Shown: one piece after another, positions 1 to 8,601 of the stretch | Numbering within the stretch: the stretch's first letter is position 1 | Layout: each line of letters starts with the position of its first letter | NCBI GenBank assembly: GCA_965227745.1 | Contig: OZ245769.1 | Coordinates: 5,704,001 to 5,768,000, forward strand | Source: GAS368 sp965227745 | GTDB lineage: Bacteria; Verrucomicrobiota; Verrucomicrobiia; Opitutales; Opitutaceae | DNA: 64,000 nucleotides | Direction: 5' to 3' | The notes under the pieces: model-generated | The model's database searches: none | Told to the model about the DNA's origin: nothing | Seen by the model: only the letters and a program-made list of their open reading frames with translations | Program-made: the position numbers and the translations under genes

Positions 1-593
1 GTGCGGATGCGCAGGCTGCGATCGGTGACGATGTACCAGCGCATCTCGAAATCGAGGCGGCGCACCGCGTACGTGATGGGAATCTGGACGAGATAGAAAA
101 GGAAACCGATGAGCTTGACCGCCCAGAGTAGCGGGAAACTCCATGGCGGGAGGCGGAGACCGATGTCGATGACGAGCGCCTTGAAGCCAGCCCAGCCACC
201 GGGGCCCGAGCGACGTTTGCGCGCGGTGCGGTCGCGGGATTTGTTGGCGGGAGTGTCGTCGTTGGAGCTCGGGGCGGACGGTGGGAGGACCGTCGACGCC
301 GTGGGCTCGGGTGGACGCGGGACGACGACGGCGGCGGGTGCCGTGGGGGCGGCGCTCGCGCGGGCCTCACGCTGCGCTTGGACGGCGCCCTCGAGCCAAA
401 AGAACGCGGCAGCCCAGAATACGATAGCCGCGAGGGCGGCGGCCTGAGCCAGGCCCCAGGTAAAAAGACGGAGACGGAAGAGGTTTTTACCGGCGCGGAA
501 AACGCGCAGGGATGCCGGATCGCCGGCCGGGGCGTGGGGCTCGGCGGGGACGCGGAGCCATTTCAAAAGGAGATCTCGCGCGGGGGTGTACAT
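1..593 (-). CDS. Membrane PH-domain protein (YdbT-like), cut by window edge
   Basis: Open to the left edge, about 197 codons visible from an ATG at 593. The visible part has a hydrophobic segment near residues 43-67, a long Ala/Pro/Ser-rich linker (about 75-115) and a second hydrophobic stretch (about 150-175) running into RWYIVTDRSLRIR, the typical opening of a bacterial bPH2 (DUF304, YdbS/YdbT) fold. It lies 9 bp downstream of another bPH2 gene on the same strand, the usual YdbS-YdbT pair arrangement. Role is unknown beyond membrane association; YdbS/YdbT have been implicated in resistance to antimicrobial compounds in Bacillus, which need not apply here. Confidence 0.75.
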   Translation of the reverse strand, partial: MYTPARDLLLKWLRVPAEPHAPAGDPASLRVFRAGKNLFRLRLFTWGLAQAAALAAIVFWAAAFFWLEGAVQAQREARASAAPTAPAAVVVPRPPEPTASTVLPPSAPSSNDDTPANKSRDRTARKRRSGPGGWAGFKALVIDIGLRLPPWSFPLLWAVKLIGFLFYLVQIPITYAVRRLDFEMRWYIVTDRSLRIR

Positions 594-602
594 GGGCGGC
601 GA

Positions 603-1151
603 TCAGGCGCGGGGGCGGCGGGCGAGTTCCTCGCGCAGGGCGCGAAGCTCGGCGGCGGTCTCGCGCAGCGCGGCGGCGAGGGCATCGGAGGAGACGGCGG
701 CGGCAGCGTTCGACGTGACGGCGTGGAGCGCAGGAGCGGTGGGGTGGGCGTGGTCTTTCACGCCGCGCATGCGGGAGTACAGAAAATCACGCAGGGCTTC
801 GAACTCCTGCAGGCCCTCGATGGTGAGCTCGGCGGAGGAGTTGCCGCTCGCCGTTTGGACAAGCACGCGGGCGAGGCCGAGCCAGCGCTCGACGATATTG
901 GAGCGCAGATGGATATCCTGGATGCGCGCGTAGTTCACGATGATCTCGCGGCGGAACAGGATGCCCCAACTCATCGAGATGCCCTCGGCGGTGAATTTGT
1001 ACCGCATGGTGTGGTACCGAAAATACATCGGCAGCACGAGAATCGGAAAGAGCGGCGGGACGACGAGACAGGTCAGGAGATAGTACTTCCAAAGATTCGG
1101 ATGCGGGCGCTCGATGGCGAGGATCGCGGCTTCGTCGACGGGAGGGTGCAC
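603..1151 (-). CDS. PH-domain membrane protein (YdbS-like, bPH2/DUF304)
   Basis: 182 residues from a GTG start. Two closely spaced hydrophobic segments occupy about residues 22-45, followed by a beta-rich bPH2 domain (about 48-130) with the family pattern of Y-K-F-T-A-E-G-I, then R-R-E-I-I-V-N-Y-A-R-I-Q-D. The last 40 residues are Ala/Glu/Arg-rich and probably helical. It is the upstream partner of the longer PH-domain gene that runs off the window, so the two are probably co-transcribed and form a membrane complex. No enzymatic motif is visible. Confidence 0.8.
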   Translation of the reverse strand: MHPPVDEAAILAIERPHPNLWKYYLLTCLVVPPLFPILVLPMYFRYHTMRYKFTAEGISMSWGILFRREIIVNYARIQDIHLRSNIVERWLGLARVLVQTASGNSSAELTIEGLQEFEALRDFLYSRMRGVKDHAHPTAPALHAVTSNAAAAVSSDALAAALRETAAELRALREELARRPRA

Positions 1152-1214
1152 GCGGGGGAGATTGGCAGGAGGGCGCGGGGCGGCAAGCCCGGGAGGGTGA
1201 GGCGGAGGCGCTCG

Positions 1215-1298
<84 letters not shown>

Positions 1299-1344
1299 AC
1301 GATTGCTGACTTGCGGCTTAATAATTATCAGAAATATTGCGGGC

Positions 1345-2277
1345 ATGACTACCCCGCGCCGCCTCGCTTCGCTGTTCCGTGTTTTCGCCCTGGCCGCCGT
1401 GATGGCCGTGGGCGCGCTGCACGCTGGTGCGGCGGAGACGAAGGACGCGAAAGAGACTAAGGCGCCGCGCCCCATCGAGACGACGCCGGCGACCTTGCCG
1501 GGGGCGGAGACGGTCGTGTATCGCGAGGCGAAGCCGGACGCGCTGCGGCTGCATATTTTCAAGCCGAAGAATTGGAAGGCGAGCGACCAGCGGCCCGCCT
1601 TCGTGTGGTTTTTCGGTGGCGGCTGGACGCGCGGGACGCCGGCGAATGCGGCGGGCTACGCAAAGTGGGCGGCCGACCTCGGCTTCGTGGGCATCGCCCC
1701 GGACTATCGAGTGAAAGATCGTTTCAACACGTCGCCCCTGGAGTCGGTCGCCGATGGACGCGCCGCGCTGCGCTGGGTGCAGGACCATGCCGCGGAACTG
1801 GGCATCGATCCCGCGCGCGTGGTGGTGGGCGGTAACTCCGCCGGTGGGCACGTGGCGCTGTGGACGGCGATCAAACACACGCCGCCGGGCTCCGTCGCGG
1901 GAGAAGACCCGCTCAAGCAGCCACTCGCGCTGGTGCTGACCAGCGCAGTCTCGGATACGACGAAGGCCAAGGGCTACACGCCGGCACGTTTCGGCGAGAA
2001 TGACGTGGCGCTCTCGCCCATCGACCAACTCGACGCGAAGATGCCGCCGGCGATCGTCTTTCACGGCGATGCGGATACCACGGTGCCGCAGCGGCAATCG
2101 CTCGCGCTGCGCGACAAGCTGCTCGCGACGGGCAATACGGTGGAATTTATCTCGGTGCCGGGCGGCTCGCATAATTTCAGCGGCGATCTGCCGGAGTGGA
2201 AGGAGAAGACGCGCGTGATGATCGCGGCGTTTTTAACGAAGGAAAAAATTTTACCCGTGGTGCAGCCCGCGAAGTGA
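1345..2277 (+). CDS. Secreted alpha/beta-hydrolase, esterase/lipase family
   Basis: 310 residues from the ATG chosen here; an in-frame start 42 nt upstream would put hydrophobic residues in front of an otherwise clean signal peptide (residues 1-30, cut after AGA). The alpha/beta-hydrolase fold is evident: oxyanion region WFFGGGW (about 88-94), nucleophile elbow GGNSAGG (162-168, Ser165), acid in HGDAD (about 242) and PGGSH with His276. This pattern fits the BD-FAE/carboxylesterase group that removes acyl groups from plant polysaccharides or small esters. It stands alone between hairpin repeats; substrate cannot be assigned from sequence. A second, distinct hydrolase of this broad class lies at 52.7 kb. 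Confidence 0.85.
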   Translation: MTTPRRLASLFRVFALAAVMAVGALHAGAAETKDAKETKAPRPIETTPATLPGAETVVYREAKPDALRLHIFKPKNWKASDQRPAFVWFFGGGWTRGTPANAAGYAKWAADLGFVGIAPDYRVKDRFNTSPLESVADGRAALRWVQDHAAELGIDPARVVVGGNSAGGHVALWTAIKHTPPGSVAGEDPLKQPLALVLTSAVSDTTKAKGYTPARFGENDVALSPIDQLDAKMPPAIVFHGDADTTVPQRQSLALRDKLLATGNTVEFISVPGGSHNFSGDLPEWKEKTRVMIAAFLTKEKILPVVQPAK

Positions 2278-2352
2278 AGGGGCGGGACAGGTTGGCCGGG
2301 TGACGAGCGGATGCCTCACCCAACGTGGTGCGCCATTCGTATGGGAGGCGCG

Positions 2353-2382
2353 CCCATAGCGCAGGCTATGGGGGAATCCCCC
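2353..2382 (+). promoter_or_regulatory. Overlapping hairpins upstream of DUF3185 gene
   Basis: CCCATAGC-GCAG-GCTATGGG (2353-2372) shares its 3' G-run with GGGGG-AAT-CCCCC (2370-2382), so the two cannot form together. They lie about 155 nt upstream of the DUF3185 start in a spacer without a gene. A switch or leader role is only a possibility; a decayed repeat is the alternative. Confidence 0.35.
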
Positions 2383-2537
2383 ACAGACGATTTACCGTAT
2401 CGGCTTAAATCGGTGCCGACGGCTGAACTTTGGCATCGGGAATTCGGTCTGGAGTAGGAGTACAGCGATTCTCCGCGGCACGACGCCCAGTGAGGACGCT
2501 CCCTCAACTCCCGCTCAATCCTGAACTCTTCGCCACT

Positions 2538-2747
2538 ATGAATAAAGCCACCTCTCTCGCCCTCCTCGCTGTCGGTATCGTCCTTTTTATCTTCGGCATG
2601 AATGCCTCCGACTCCGCCGGTTCGGAAATCTCCCGCGCCTTCACCGGTGCTCCCACGGATAAGACCATCTGGCTCCTCATCGGCGGCATCGTCGCCGGCA
2701 TCGTGGGCCTGTTCGGACTCGTCGGCGGCGCCCGCTCGAATCGCTAA
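2538..2747 (+). CDS. DUF3185 family small membrane protein
   Basis: 69 residues from ATG. Two transmembrane helices (about 4-24 and 44-64) flank the family signature G-M-N-A-S-D-S and F-T-G-A-P-T-D-K-T-I-W-L-L-I-G-G. The open frame extends upstream but that part does not resemble the family, so the internal ATG is preferred. DUF3185 proteins are small inner-membrane proteins of unknown function, often beside stress genes; here the next gene is DUF1328, another tiny stress-type membrane protein, and the two share the terminator at about 3.06 kb. Confidence 0.85.
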   Translation: MNKATSLALLAVGIVLFIFGMNASDSAGSEISRAFTGAPTDKTIWLLIGGIVAGIVGLFGLVGGARSNR

Positions 2748-2837
2748 GCGACCAGTGTAATTTCGCTTCATTCGACGCCTCTCATTTTTCACCGATCTCT
2801 CCGAGATCATCGCCCCTAATCTCAACTCACTATCCCC

Positions 2838-3002
2838 ATGCTAAACTGGACTGTCACCTTCCTCGTAGTCGCGCTCATCGCCGGTATCCTCGGCTTTGGC
2901 GTCGTCGCCGGCACGGCCGCGCAAATCGCGCAGATCTGCTTCGTGATCTTTCTCGTGCTGTTTATCGTCGGTCTGTTTCGCGGCAACGGCCGCAACGCCT
3001 GA
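2838..3002 (+). CDS. DUF1328 (YtjA-like) small membrane protein
   Basis: 54 residues starting MLNWTVTFLVVALIAG, the characteristic opening of the DUF1328/YtjA family, followed by I-L-G-F-G-V-V-A-G-T-A-A and a second hydrophobic helix ending F-R-G-N-G-R. Two transmembrane helices fill almost the whole protein. Family members are commonly induced by envelope or osmotic stress, but no function is established. It is 90 bp downstream of the DUF3185 gene and directly precedes a strong intrinsic terminator, supporting a two-gene unit. Confidence 0.85.
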   Translation: MLNWTVTFLVVALIAGILGFGVVAGTAAQIAQICFVIFLVLFIVGLFRGNGRNA

Positions 3003-3054
3003 CGAGTAGCGAAACCACTTCCACGCGCTTAGAGCGCGGGTGTTGTTGTCTAGA

Positions 3055-3113
3055 AAACGCGGGTGCTGGGGGTCTTCGGATCACCCGGCGCCCGCGCTTT
3101 GTTTTTTAGGCTC
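3055..3113 (+). terminator. Intrinsic terminator after DUF3185-DUF1328 unit
   Basis: Long GC stem (CGCGGGTGC...GCGCCCGCG, with a few G-U pairs) closed by a TTCG tetraloop and followed by TTTGTTTTTT. It ends transcription of the two small membrane-protein genes. Confidence 0.75.
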
Positions 3114-3114
3114 A

Positions 3115-3153
3115 TTTTTTACCGCGGATTACGCGGATCGGCGCGGATGAACG
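3115..3153. repeat. Solo triple-heptamer terminal repeat
   Basis: TTTTTTAC then CGCGGAT at 3123-3129, 3132-3138 and 3142-3148. Same layout as the ends of the GxxExxY cassettes at 8.2, 12.2 and 60.5 kb but without a partner or an ORF. Confidence 0.75.
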
Positions 3154-3282
3154 CACCCGAAGCGCAGAGTAAAGGCGTGGCCCCGAGCGTGAGCGAGTGG
3201 ATGAGATAAACGCCCCCGATCACTCACCCACGTTCGCGGCTACAGAGGCGCACAAGGGGGCTTGGCTATTTCCGGGAAACGC

Positions 3283-3849
3283 TCAGTGGGGAGTTTCGCT
3301 GTGCTTCATGCCGCCGAGCATAATACGATCAGCGGCGGCGAGGGCCAGGGCGGAGAGGACGAAAACGACGTGGATGATGACCTGCCACATCACCGCGTCG
3401 TTGGTGAACACGATACCGGGAGAGCGCACCTCGATGAAGGTCTTGAGCAGGTGGATCGACGAGATGCTGATCAGCGCGGTGGCGAGCTTCACCTTGAGCA
3501 TGCCGGCGTTGACGTGGCTCAGCCACTCGGGCTGATCGGCGTGGTCGTCGAGGTGCAAGCGGGACACAAACGTCTCGTAGCCGCCGATGATCACCATGAT
3601 GAGGAGATTGGCGATCATCACGACGTCGATCAGGCCGAGGACGCCGAGCATGATGTGCGTAGCGGGATCCTTGACCTCGGCCGGCTGGTGAATCGCGAAG
3701 TGCAGCAGGTGCCAGAGCTCGAGGAGAAATTGATAAACGTAGATGCCCTGCGCGACGATGAGCCCGACATAGAGCGGGGCTTGCAGCCAGCGGCTCGCGA
3801 AGATTGTTTTCTCGAGGACGGTTTCGATAGCGGAATCTTTTTTGGCCAT
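3283..3849 (-). CDS. UPF0114 (YqhA, TIGR00645) membrane protein
   Basis: 188 residues from ATG (MAKKDSAIETV); the frame continues upstream but that part is not family-like. Hydrophobic segments near residues 27-45, 65-90, 112-130 and 150-172 fit the four-helix UPF0114 family. Conserved features visible are the E-K-x-I-F-x-S-R-W start, L-x-D-x-V-M-I-A-N-L-L-I-M-V and G-G-Y-E-x-F-V-S. The protein is an inner-membrane protein of unknown function. It is isolated, with a solo repeat downstream and about 180 bp of gene-free sequence upstream. Confidence 0.85.
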   Translation of the reverse strand: MAKKDSAIETVLEKTIFASRWLQAPLYVGLIVAQGIYVYQFLLELWHLLHFAIHQPAEVKDPATHIMLGVLGLIDVVMIANLLIMVIIGGYETFVSRLHLDDHADQPEWLSHVNAGMLKVKLATALISISSIHLLKTFIEVRSPGIVFTNDAVMWQVIIHVVFVLSALALAAADRIMLGGMKHSETPH

Positions 3850-4032
3850 GGGAGGGAAGTTAAAGGGAACGGAGCGTCTGACTCGCGGCATCTGGCCGCG
3901 GGACATGCGCGCACCGTCTTTCACTCAACGGCAAACGATTCCGAATCCAAGGACATACCGCGCGCGGGTGCGACGAACGGGTGAAAATTTAGGCCCGCTC
4001 CCTCGGAAAAAGGAGCACGTGGAAAGGGGGGC

Positions 4033-5226
4033 TTATTTTCCAAGTGGCCGCGGGGTGACGTCGGCGGGAGCGATGGGTGCGTACTTCACTTTGAGGAATC
4101 GCGGGTAGTAGAGCGCCAGATCATCGAGGCACAGCTCCCAATCGGTGTTCGTCGCGTACGTGAGCACGAGATCGGCCCCGGGGCCGATGAGCTGCGGGTG
4201 GGCTTTGCCGGCGTAGATCATGATGCGCGGGCGTGTGGCCTCGGCGGGCCGATGAATGGGCTGCAGGTCGGACCACGGCCCCGTGGTGGCTGGCGCGAAG
4301 CGTACGGCGAGGTCGGCCCCGCCGAAGCCGCGCGTCTGCACCGCGATGTAGCGCTGCTGTCGCGGCTCGTAGTGGACCGTAAACTCGGTCTGCGCATCGG
4401 TGAAAAGTGGCGTGAGCGTGCCGTCGATCTCACGCTGAGGTGTCCAGCGCTGCGCGCTCCCATTCCACCACTCCGGGGCGGAGAGATCATGGCGACGCAG
4501 GGCCGCGACGGGCCAGCGCACGAGATGCGCATCGTGACGCGGACTAGGCTCGACGGGGCTGTAGGCCTCCACCCACTCGCCGCGGCGCGCGACACTCGCC
4601 GCGCCGATGATGGCGTGCTGGGCGTTATCGGGCACCGGGAGCCAGCGCAGATGCCAGCGATCCGGCGTGTCTTCAGGATTGTCGATGGCGACGGCGGCCC
4701 AGCCGGTGACGGCGAAGCCGAGGCCGCCCTCGACCTTCTGCACCTTCATGAAGAAGAGCAGCAACTCCGCGTCGAGGCGCACGCCATGGCCGGGCCAGTA
4801 CCAGGTGTCGCTGCGGTCAGGGAAAAACGACGCGGGCGCACTCTCCACCGTTCGCCAGTAAAATTGAATCTTCGCCTGCGCGGGATCGTAGCCCTGCTGG
4901 ATCGCGACCGTGTTGCGCGGCATCTTGGCGCCGCGTCGGCGAGGCGGGGATGCCGTGGAGACGAAGGTGTCGCCGAAGAGCCATAGCACGCGGCCCGCGC
5001 CGAGATCGACCGAGTATGCGCAATCGGCGCCGAGCCAGCGTGGGTCGCGATGAAACAACGCGTCGGCCTCCGGCCACGCGACCACGCTCCAGCCGGGCGG
5101 CTTAGCTGGCCCTAGAGCTGGGGCGCTGGCCGCGACGGCGTTGTTTAACCCGCCGATGGCGAGCAGCGCGACCGCGACGAATGCGCGGACGCGCCGGGCG
5201 AGCTCAGAGCGCGCCGATCGACTCAT
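4033..5226 (-). CDS. Secreted DUF4185-like beta-propeller protein
   Basis: 397 residues with a signal peptide (about 1-33). After it comes W-F-x-x-D-P-R-W-L-G-A-D and L-W-L-F-G-D-T-F, the pattern of DUF4185/DUF5005 proteins, which are five-bladed-propeller, glycosidase-like secreted proteins; further repeats with W-x-L-R-W and P-W-S-D-L are spaced through the chain. The start overlaps the stop of the aminotransferase gene by 23 bp, so it is probably the last gene of the pyrimidine-degradation operon by position, though its likely carbohydrate-related role does not obviously fit. The catalytic acid residues of true glycosidases cannot be identified with confidence. Confidence 0.7.
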   Translation of the reverse strand: MSRSARSELARRVRAFVAVALLAIGGLNNAVAASAPALGPAKPPGWSVVAWPEADALFHRDPRWLGADCAYSVDLGAGRVLWLFGDTFVSTASPPRRRGAKMPRNTVAIQQGYDPAQAKIQFYWRTVESAPASFFPDRSDTWYWPGHGVRLDAELLLFFMKVQKVEGGLGFAVTGWAAVAIDNPEDTPDRWHLRWLPVPDNAQHAIIGAASVARRGEWVEAYSPVEPSPRHDAHLVRWPVAALRRHDLSAPEWWNGSAQRWTPQREIDGTLTPLFTDAQTEFTVHYEPRQQRYIAVQTRGFGGADLAVRFAPATTGPWSDLQPIHRPAEATRPRIMIYAGKAHPQLIGPGADLVLTYATNTDWELCLDDLALYYPRFLKVKYAPIAPADVTPRPLGK

Positions 5227-6544
5227 CGAGCACGGCGAGGAGGAAGTCGGCGTCGGCTTGCGTAATATTCATCGGCGGCGCGAAGCGGATGGTCTGGCCC
5301 CAGAGGCCGCCCTTGCCGAGGAGGAGGCCGAGCTCGCGGGCGTTTTCCACCGCTTGGGCGCACTCTTCGCGGCCCGGGGCTTTGGTGGTGCGATCTTTGA
5401 CGAACTCGATGCCAAGCATGAGGCCCTTGCCGCGGACGTCGCCGATGACCTTGTGCTTGGCCTTGAGTTTTTCGAGGCCGGCGAGGATGTAGGCGCCGAG
5501 CTTGAGACAGTTTTCCTGGGTCTTTTCCTGCTCGATGACTTCGAGGACGGCTTTGCCGATGGCGGAGACGACGGGGTTGCCGCCGAAGGTGTTGAAGTGG
5601 ACCTTCTGCGTCATCACGGCGGCGATCTTCGGCGTGGTGACGACGGCGGCGAGCGGCGCGCCGTTGCCGATGCCCTTGGCCATGGTGACGATGTCGGGGA
5701 TGACGCCCTGCGTCTCGAAGCCCCAGAAGTGCGTGCCGGTGCGGCCGAAGCCCGTCTGCACTTCGTCGGCGATGCACACGCCCCCGGCCGCGCGCACGTG
5801 CTCGTAGGCGTGCTTGAGATAGCCTTGGGGAAACTCGACGAAGCCGCCCACGCCTTGAATCGATTCGGCGATGAAGGCCGCGACTTTGCCGGGCGTGGCG
5901 TAGTCGATGAGGTTCTTTACATCATCGGCATACTTGCGACCGGCATCGGGATCGTCGTAGCCGAAGTGGCCGCGATAAGGATAGGGGGCCTGCGCGTGGT
6001 GCACGCCGAAGGAGTGCGGGACGTTAAACTTCCATGTGCTGTGCGCGGTGAGGCCCATGGAGGCGGGGCTGCCGCCGTGGTAGGCGTTGCGGAGCGCGAT
6101 GGCGTCGTAATTGCCGGTGTAGAGGCGGGCCATGAGCATCGCGAGATCGTTGGCCTCGGAGCCGGAGTTAACGAAGTAGACGACCTTGAGGTCGCCCGGC
6201 ATTTTGGAGGCGAGCTTTTCGGCAAACTCCGCGATCTTGGGCTGGAGGTAGATCGTGGTGGAGTGCTGCAGCATGGCGTTCTGCGCATTGGCCGCGGCGA
6301 GGACGTGCGGATGGCAGTGGCCGACGCTGACGGTGACGATGCCGCCGAGGCCATCGAGGTAGCGTTTGCCGGTGTCGTCCCAGACGTACTGCATCTTTCC
6401 CTCCACGATCATGATCGGCTTTTTGTAGTAGAGGAAGAGCCCGGGATTGAGGTACTGCTTGCGCAACGCGAGGACCTGCTCGGCCGACGGGCCGGTGTAG
6501 GGGGCGGGGACGTGCGGGGTGGGGGGGAGGGGGATGAGCTTCAT
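5204..6544 (-). CDS. Class III omega-aminotransferase (beta-alanine / 3-aminoisobutyrate)
   Basis: 446 residues, full length for AGXT2-type class III PLP aminotransferases. Visible: PLP phosphate-binding N-S-G-S-E-A-N (126-132), A-Y-H-G-G (154-158), C-I-A-D-E-V-Q-T-G-F-G-R-T-G with Asp260, and M-A-K-G-I-G-N-G with the Schiff-base Lys290. Its place between the NCS1 permease and the dehydrogenase/dihydropyrimidinase genes points to transamination of beta-alanine (from uracil) or 3-aminoisobutyrate (from thymine) to the semialdehyde that the CoA-acylating dehydrogenase upstream then consumes. An alanine-glyoxylate role is possible from sequence alone; context favours the pyrimidine pathway. Confidence 0.85.
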   Translation of the reverse strand: MKLIPLPPTPHVPAPYTGPSAEQVLALRKQYLNPGLFLYYKKPIMIVEGKMQYVWDDTGKRYLDGLGGIVTVSVGHCHPHVLAAANAQNAMLQHSTTIYLQPKIAEFAEKLASKMPGDLKVVYFVNSGSEANDLAMLMARLYTGNYDAIALRNAYHGGSPASMGLTAHSTWKFNVPHSFGVHHAQAPYPYRGHFGYDDPDAGRKYADDVKNLIDYATPGKVAAFIAESIQGVGGFVEFPQGYLKHAYEHVRAAGGVCIADEVQTGFGRTGTHFWGFETQGVIPDIVTMAKGIGNGAPLAAVVTTPKIAAVMTQKVHFNTFGGNPVVSAIGKAVLEVIEQEKTQENCLKLGAYILAGLEKLKAKHKVIGDVRGKGLMLGIEFVKDRTTKAPGREECAQAVENARELGLLLGKGGLWGQTIRFAPPMNITQADADFLLAVLDESIGAL

Positions 6545-6573
6545 GGGAGGCGTTTTGAAAGAGAGAAGCGGAA

Positions 6574-6622
6574 GGAGGGAGAAATTACGATTTATGAATT
6601 ACGAATGCCGAATGCCGGAGCA
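6574..6622. repeat. Short iterated intergenic repeat (ATTACGAATGCCGAATG type)
   Basis: AAATTACGATTTATGAATT followed by ACGAATGCCGAATGCC. A shorter relative (ATGACGAAT repeated) sits at 14069-14096, in the preA-preT spacer of the same locus. Confidence 0.6.
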
Positions 6623-6642
6623 GTGCGTGAGCAAAGGGGGGC

Positions 6643-8157
6643 TTATCCGCGCGGCGCAGCTTTCCGAAGCGCGAGGTAAACGAGGAAGGCGAGGGCGAAG
6701 CCGATGAGCCAGGCGGAGCTGTAGATGGTGTGGAAGAGGGCGGGGACCGCGGCGGTATCCAAAACATGGATATTGGCGAGGAAGCCGGGTAGGCTGGGGA
6801 GGGCGCCAGCGAGGAAGGCGACGATGGCGACGTAGCTGAAGCCGCTGGAGTAGGTGTACTCGCCCGTCTCGGAGTAGAGGGCGGGGACGTCGAGCTGTTT
6901 CTTTCGGTAAACGAAATAATCCGCGATCATGATGCCGCCGATGGGGCCGAGGAGGGCGCTGTAGCCGATGAGCCAGGTAAAGATGTAGCCGCTGGGATCG
7001 GCGACGAGCTTCCACGGCATCATGACGATGCCGATGAGGCCGGTGATGAGGCCGCCGAGGCGGAAGGAAATTTTCTTCGGGGCGAGTTGCGCGAAGTCGT
7101 TGGCGGGAGAGACGACATTGGCGGCGATATTCGTGGCGAGCGTGGCGACGCAGAGCGCAAAGAGCGCGACGACGAGGACGATGGGATTGGTGAATTTCGT
7201 GATGACCTCGATGGGGTCCCAGATGGTCTTGCCGTAGATGATCGTGGTGGCGGAGGTGACCGCGACGCCGATGAAGGAGTAGAGCGCCATCGTGGCCGGG
7301 AGACCGAGGGCTTGACCGAGGACTTGGTCGCGCTGGGATTTCGCGTAGCGGGAGAAATCGGGGATATTGAGCGAGAGCGTGGCCCAGAAGCCGATCATGC
7401 CCGTGAGCGAGGGGAAGAAAATCGACCAGAATTGTCCCTCCTTGGGCTGGCCGGGATCGAAGGCGGAGGGTTGCGAGAGAATGGGGCCGAAGCCGCCGGC
7501 GGCATTATAAGCCCACGCGAGGAGGGCGAGGCCGAGCACGATGAGGAGTGGGGCTTTGATACTGAGGAGCGCGCGGATCGTATCGATGCCGCGCCAGATC
7601 ACCCACATGTTGATACCCCAGAAAAAGAGAAAGCAGGCGAACTGAACGGCGCTGATGTGGAGAACGGGAAGGGGTGCGCCGCCCGTGATCGCGGGGAAGA
7701 AGACGCCGAGGATCTTGTAGATCGCATCGCCCCCGATCCACGTCTGGATGCCAAACCAGCCGCAGGCCACGAGTGCGCGGAGGAGGGCGGGGATATTGGC
7801 GCCGGTGGTGCCGAAGGAGGCGCGACAGAAAACGGGAAAGGGAATGCCGTAGCGCGTGCCCGCGTGGGCATTGAGAATCATCGGGATGACGACGATGACG
7901 TTACCGAGAAAAATGGTGAAGACGGCCTGCGACCAATTCATCCCGCTGCCGATGAGGCCCGAGGCGAGCATGTAGGTCGGGATGCACGCGGCCATCGAGA
8001 TCCACAGCGCGGCGATCGAGGCGAGCCCCCACTTGCGTCCGCTCGGCGGCACGGGGGCGAGGTCCTCGTTGTAGAGATGCGAGCCATGCGCGCCGGCGAG
8101 CGCGGCGGTGGAATCGATGAGCTCGGAGGACTCTGGAGAAGTGGAAGAGGAAGGCAT
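6643..8157 (-). CDS. NCS1-family nucleobase:cation symporter
   Basis: 504 residues from ATG at 8157. About twelve transmembrane helices; family marks include Y-N-E-D-L-A-P near residue 30, G-I-P-F-P-V-F-C-R-A-S-F-G and G-x-N-x-P-x-L-x-R-A-x-V-A-C-G-W-F-G-I-Q-T, which are typical of NCS1 transporters for uracil, hydantoins, allantoin or thiamine precursors. Within a reductive pyrimidine operon uracil/thymine import is the most likely role. The frame extends 12 codons upstream, but that extension is translated from the terminal repeat of a GxxExxY cassette whose end abuts this ATG, so the shorter start is preferred. Confidence 0.88.
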   Translation of the reverse strand: MPSSSTSPESSELIDSTAALAGAHGSHLYNEDLAPVPPSGRKWGLASIAALWISMAACIPTYMLASGLIGSGMNWSQAVFTIFLGNVIVVIPMILNAHAGTRYGIPFPVFCRASFGTTGANIPALLRALVACGWFGIQTWIGGDAIYKILGVFFPAITGGAPLPVLHISAVQFACFLFFWGINMWVIWRGIDTIRALLSIKAPLLIVLGLALLAWAYNAAGGFGPILSQPSAFDPGQPKEGQFWSIFFPSLTGMIGFWATLSLNIPDFSRYAKSQRDQVLGQALGLPATMALYSFIGVAVTSATTIIYGKTIWDPIEVITKFTNPIVLVVALFALCVATLATNIAANVVSPANDFAQLAPKKISFRLGGLITGLIGIVMMPWKLVADPSGYIFTWLIGYSALLGPIGGIMIADYFVYRKKQLDVPALYSETGEYTYSSGFSYVAIVAFLAGALPSLPGFLANIHVLDTAAVPALFHTIYSSAWLIGFALAFLVYLALRKAAPRG

Positions 8158-8593
8158 TTTTAACCACGGATTACACGGATGGGCACGGATCAATCATCGA
8201 ACTACTCACTTCCAGCGCAGGCTGGCGTGTTTGAAGTTTAAAAGCAGGGCGAGATGGAGGTTAGTGATGGCCAGATAGCCGATCATTTGGGCGAGATGAG
8301 TGGGGGCGAAGTCATCTACGACCTTGGGATCGGCGATCACCAAATCATCTACGATCAGATCCGGCACGAGGGTATCGACGACGAACCCCTCGTAGAGCAC
8401 ATCAAATCGCTTTTGCTGCTGCACGTTGTGACCGCGTTTTCTCAATTCGATCACGAGGGCGTTTTCGTAGGCTTTCTCACTTAGGCCGGGCTTAAGTGTG
8501 TTCAGCACTTTCATCGACGCTCCGATGATCGATTCACTGATTGCCCCGTGAAGTAGTTCATCCGTGCCCATCGGTGAAATCCGTGGTTAAAAA
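8157..8593. mobile_element. GxxExxY cassette 1 with terminal inverted repeats
   Basis: A 437-bp unit with inverted ends at 8157-8193 and 8557-8593 (34 of 37 positions identical). Each end reads T5-AACC then CACGGAT-type heptamers three times, 9-10 bp apart. It contains only the GxxExxY gene. It lies exactly between the dihydropyrimidinase and permease genes. No target-site duplication is apparent and no transposase is present, so mobility is an inference from the paired ends and from the same design at two other sites. Confidence 0.65.
8206..8571 (-). CDS. GxxExxY protein (PD-(D/E)XK nuclease-like), cassette 1
   Basis: 121 residues. Carries the family signature G-L-S-E-K-A-Y, then A-L-V-I-E-L-R-K-R-G-H-x-V and a nuclease-like core with D-x9-D-P-K (VPD ... 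ADPK) and Q-M-I-G-Y-L, ending L-L-L-N-F-K-H. This matches the GxxExxY family (TIGR04256; PDDEXK_3). The acid of the (D/E)-x-K motif is Asp instead of the usual Glu. The start codon lies inside the right terminal repeat (ATGGGCACGGAT), so the repeat supplies the first codons. The paralogue at 60.6 kb is clearly closer than the one at 12.3 kb. Confidence 0.85.
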   Translation of the reverse strand: MGTDELLHGAISESIIGASMKVLNTLKPGLSEKAYENALVIELRKRGHNVQQQKRFDVLYEGFVVDTLVPDLIVDDLVIADPKVVDDFAPTHLAQMIGYLAITNLHLALLLNFKHASLRWK

Positions 8594-8601
8594 TGGATTG
8601 A

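Noticed and set aside
8157..8593. Cassette 1 as a classical insertion sequence
   Set aside because: No transposase, no visible target duplication, and the only protein is a PD-(D/E)XK-like GxxExxY protein.
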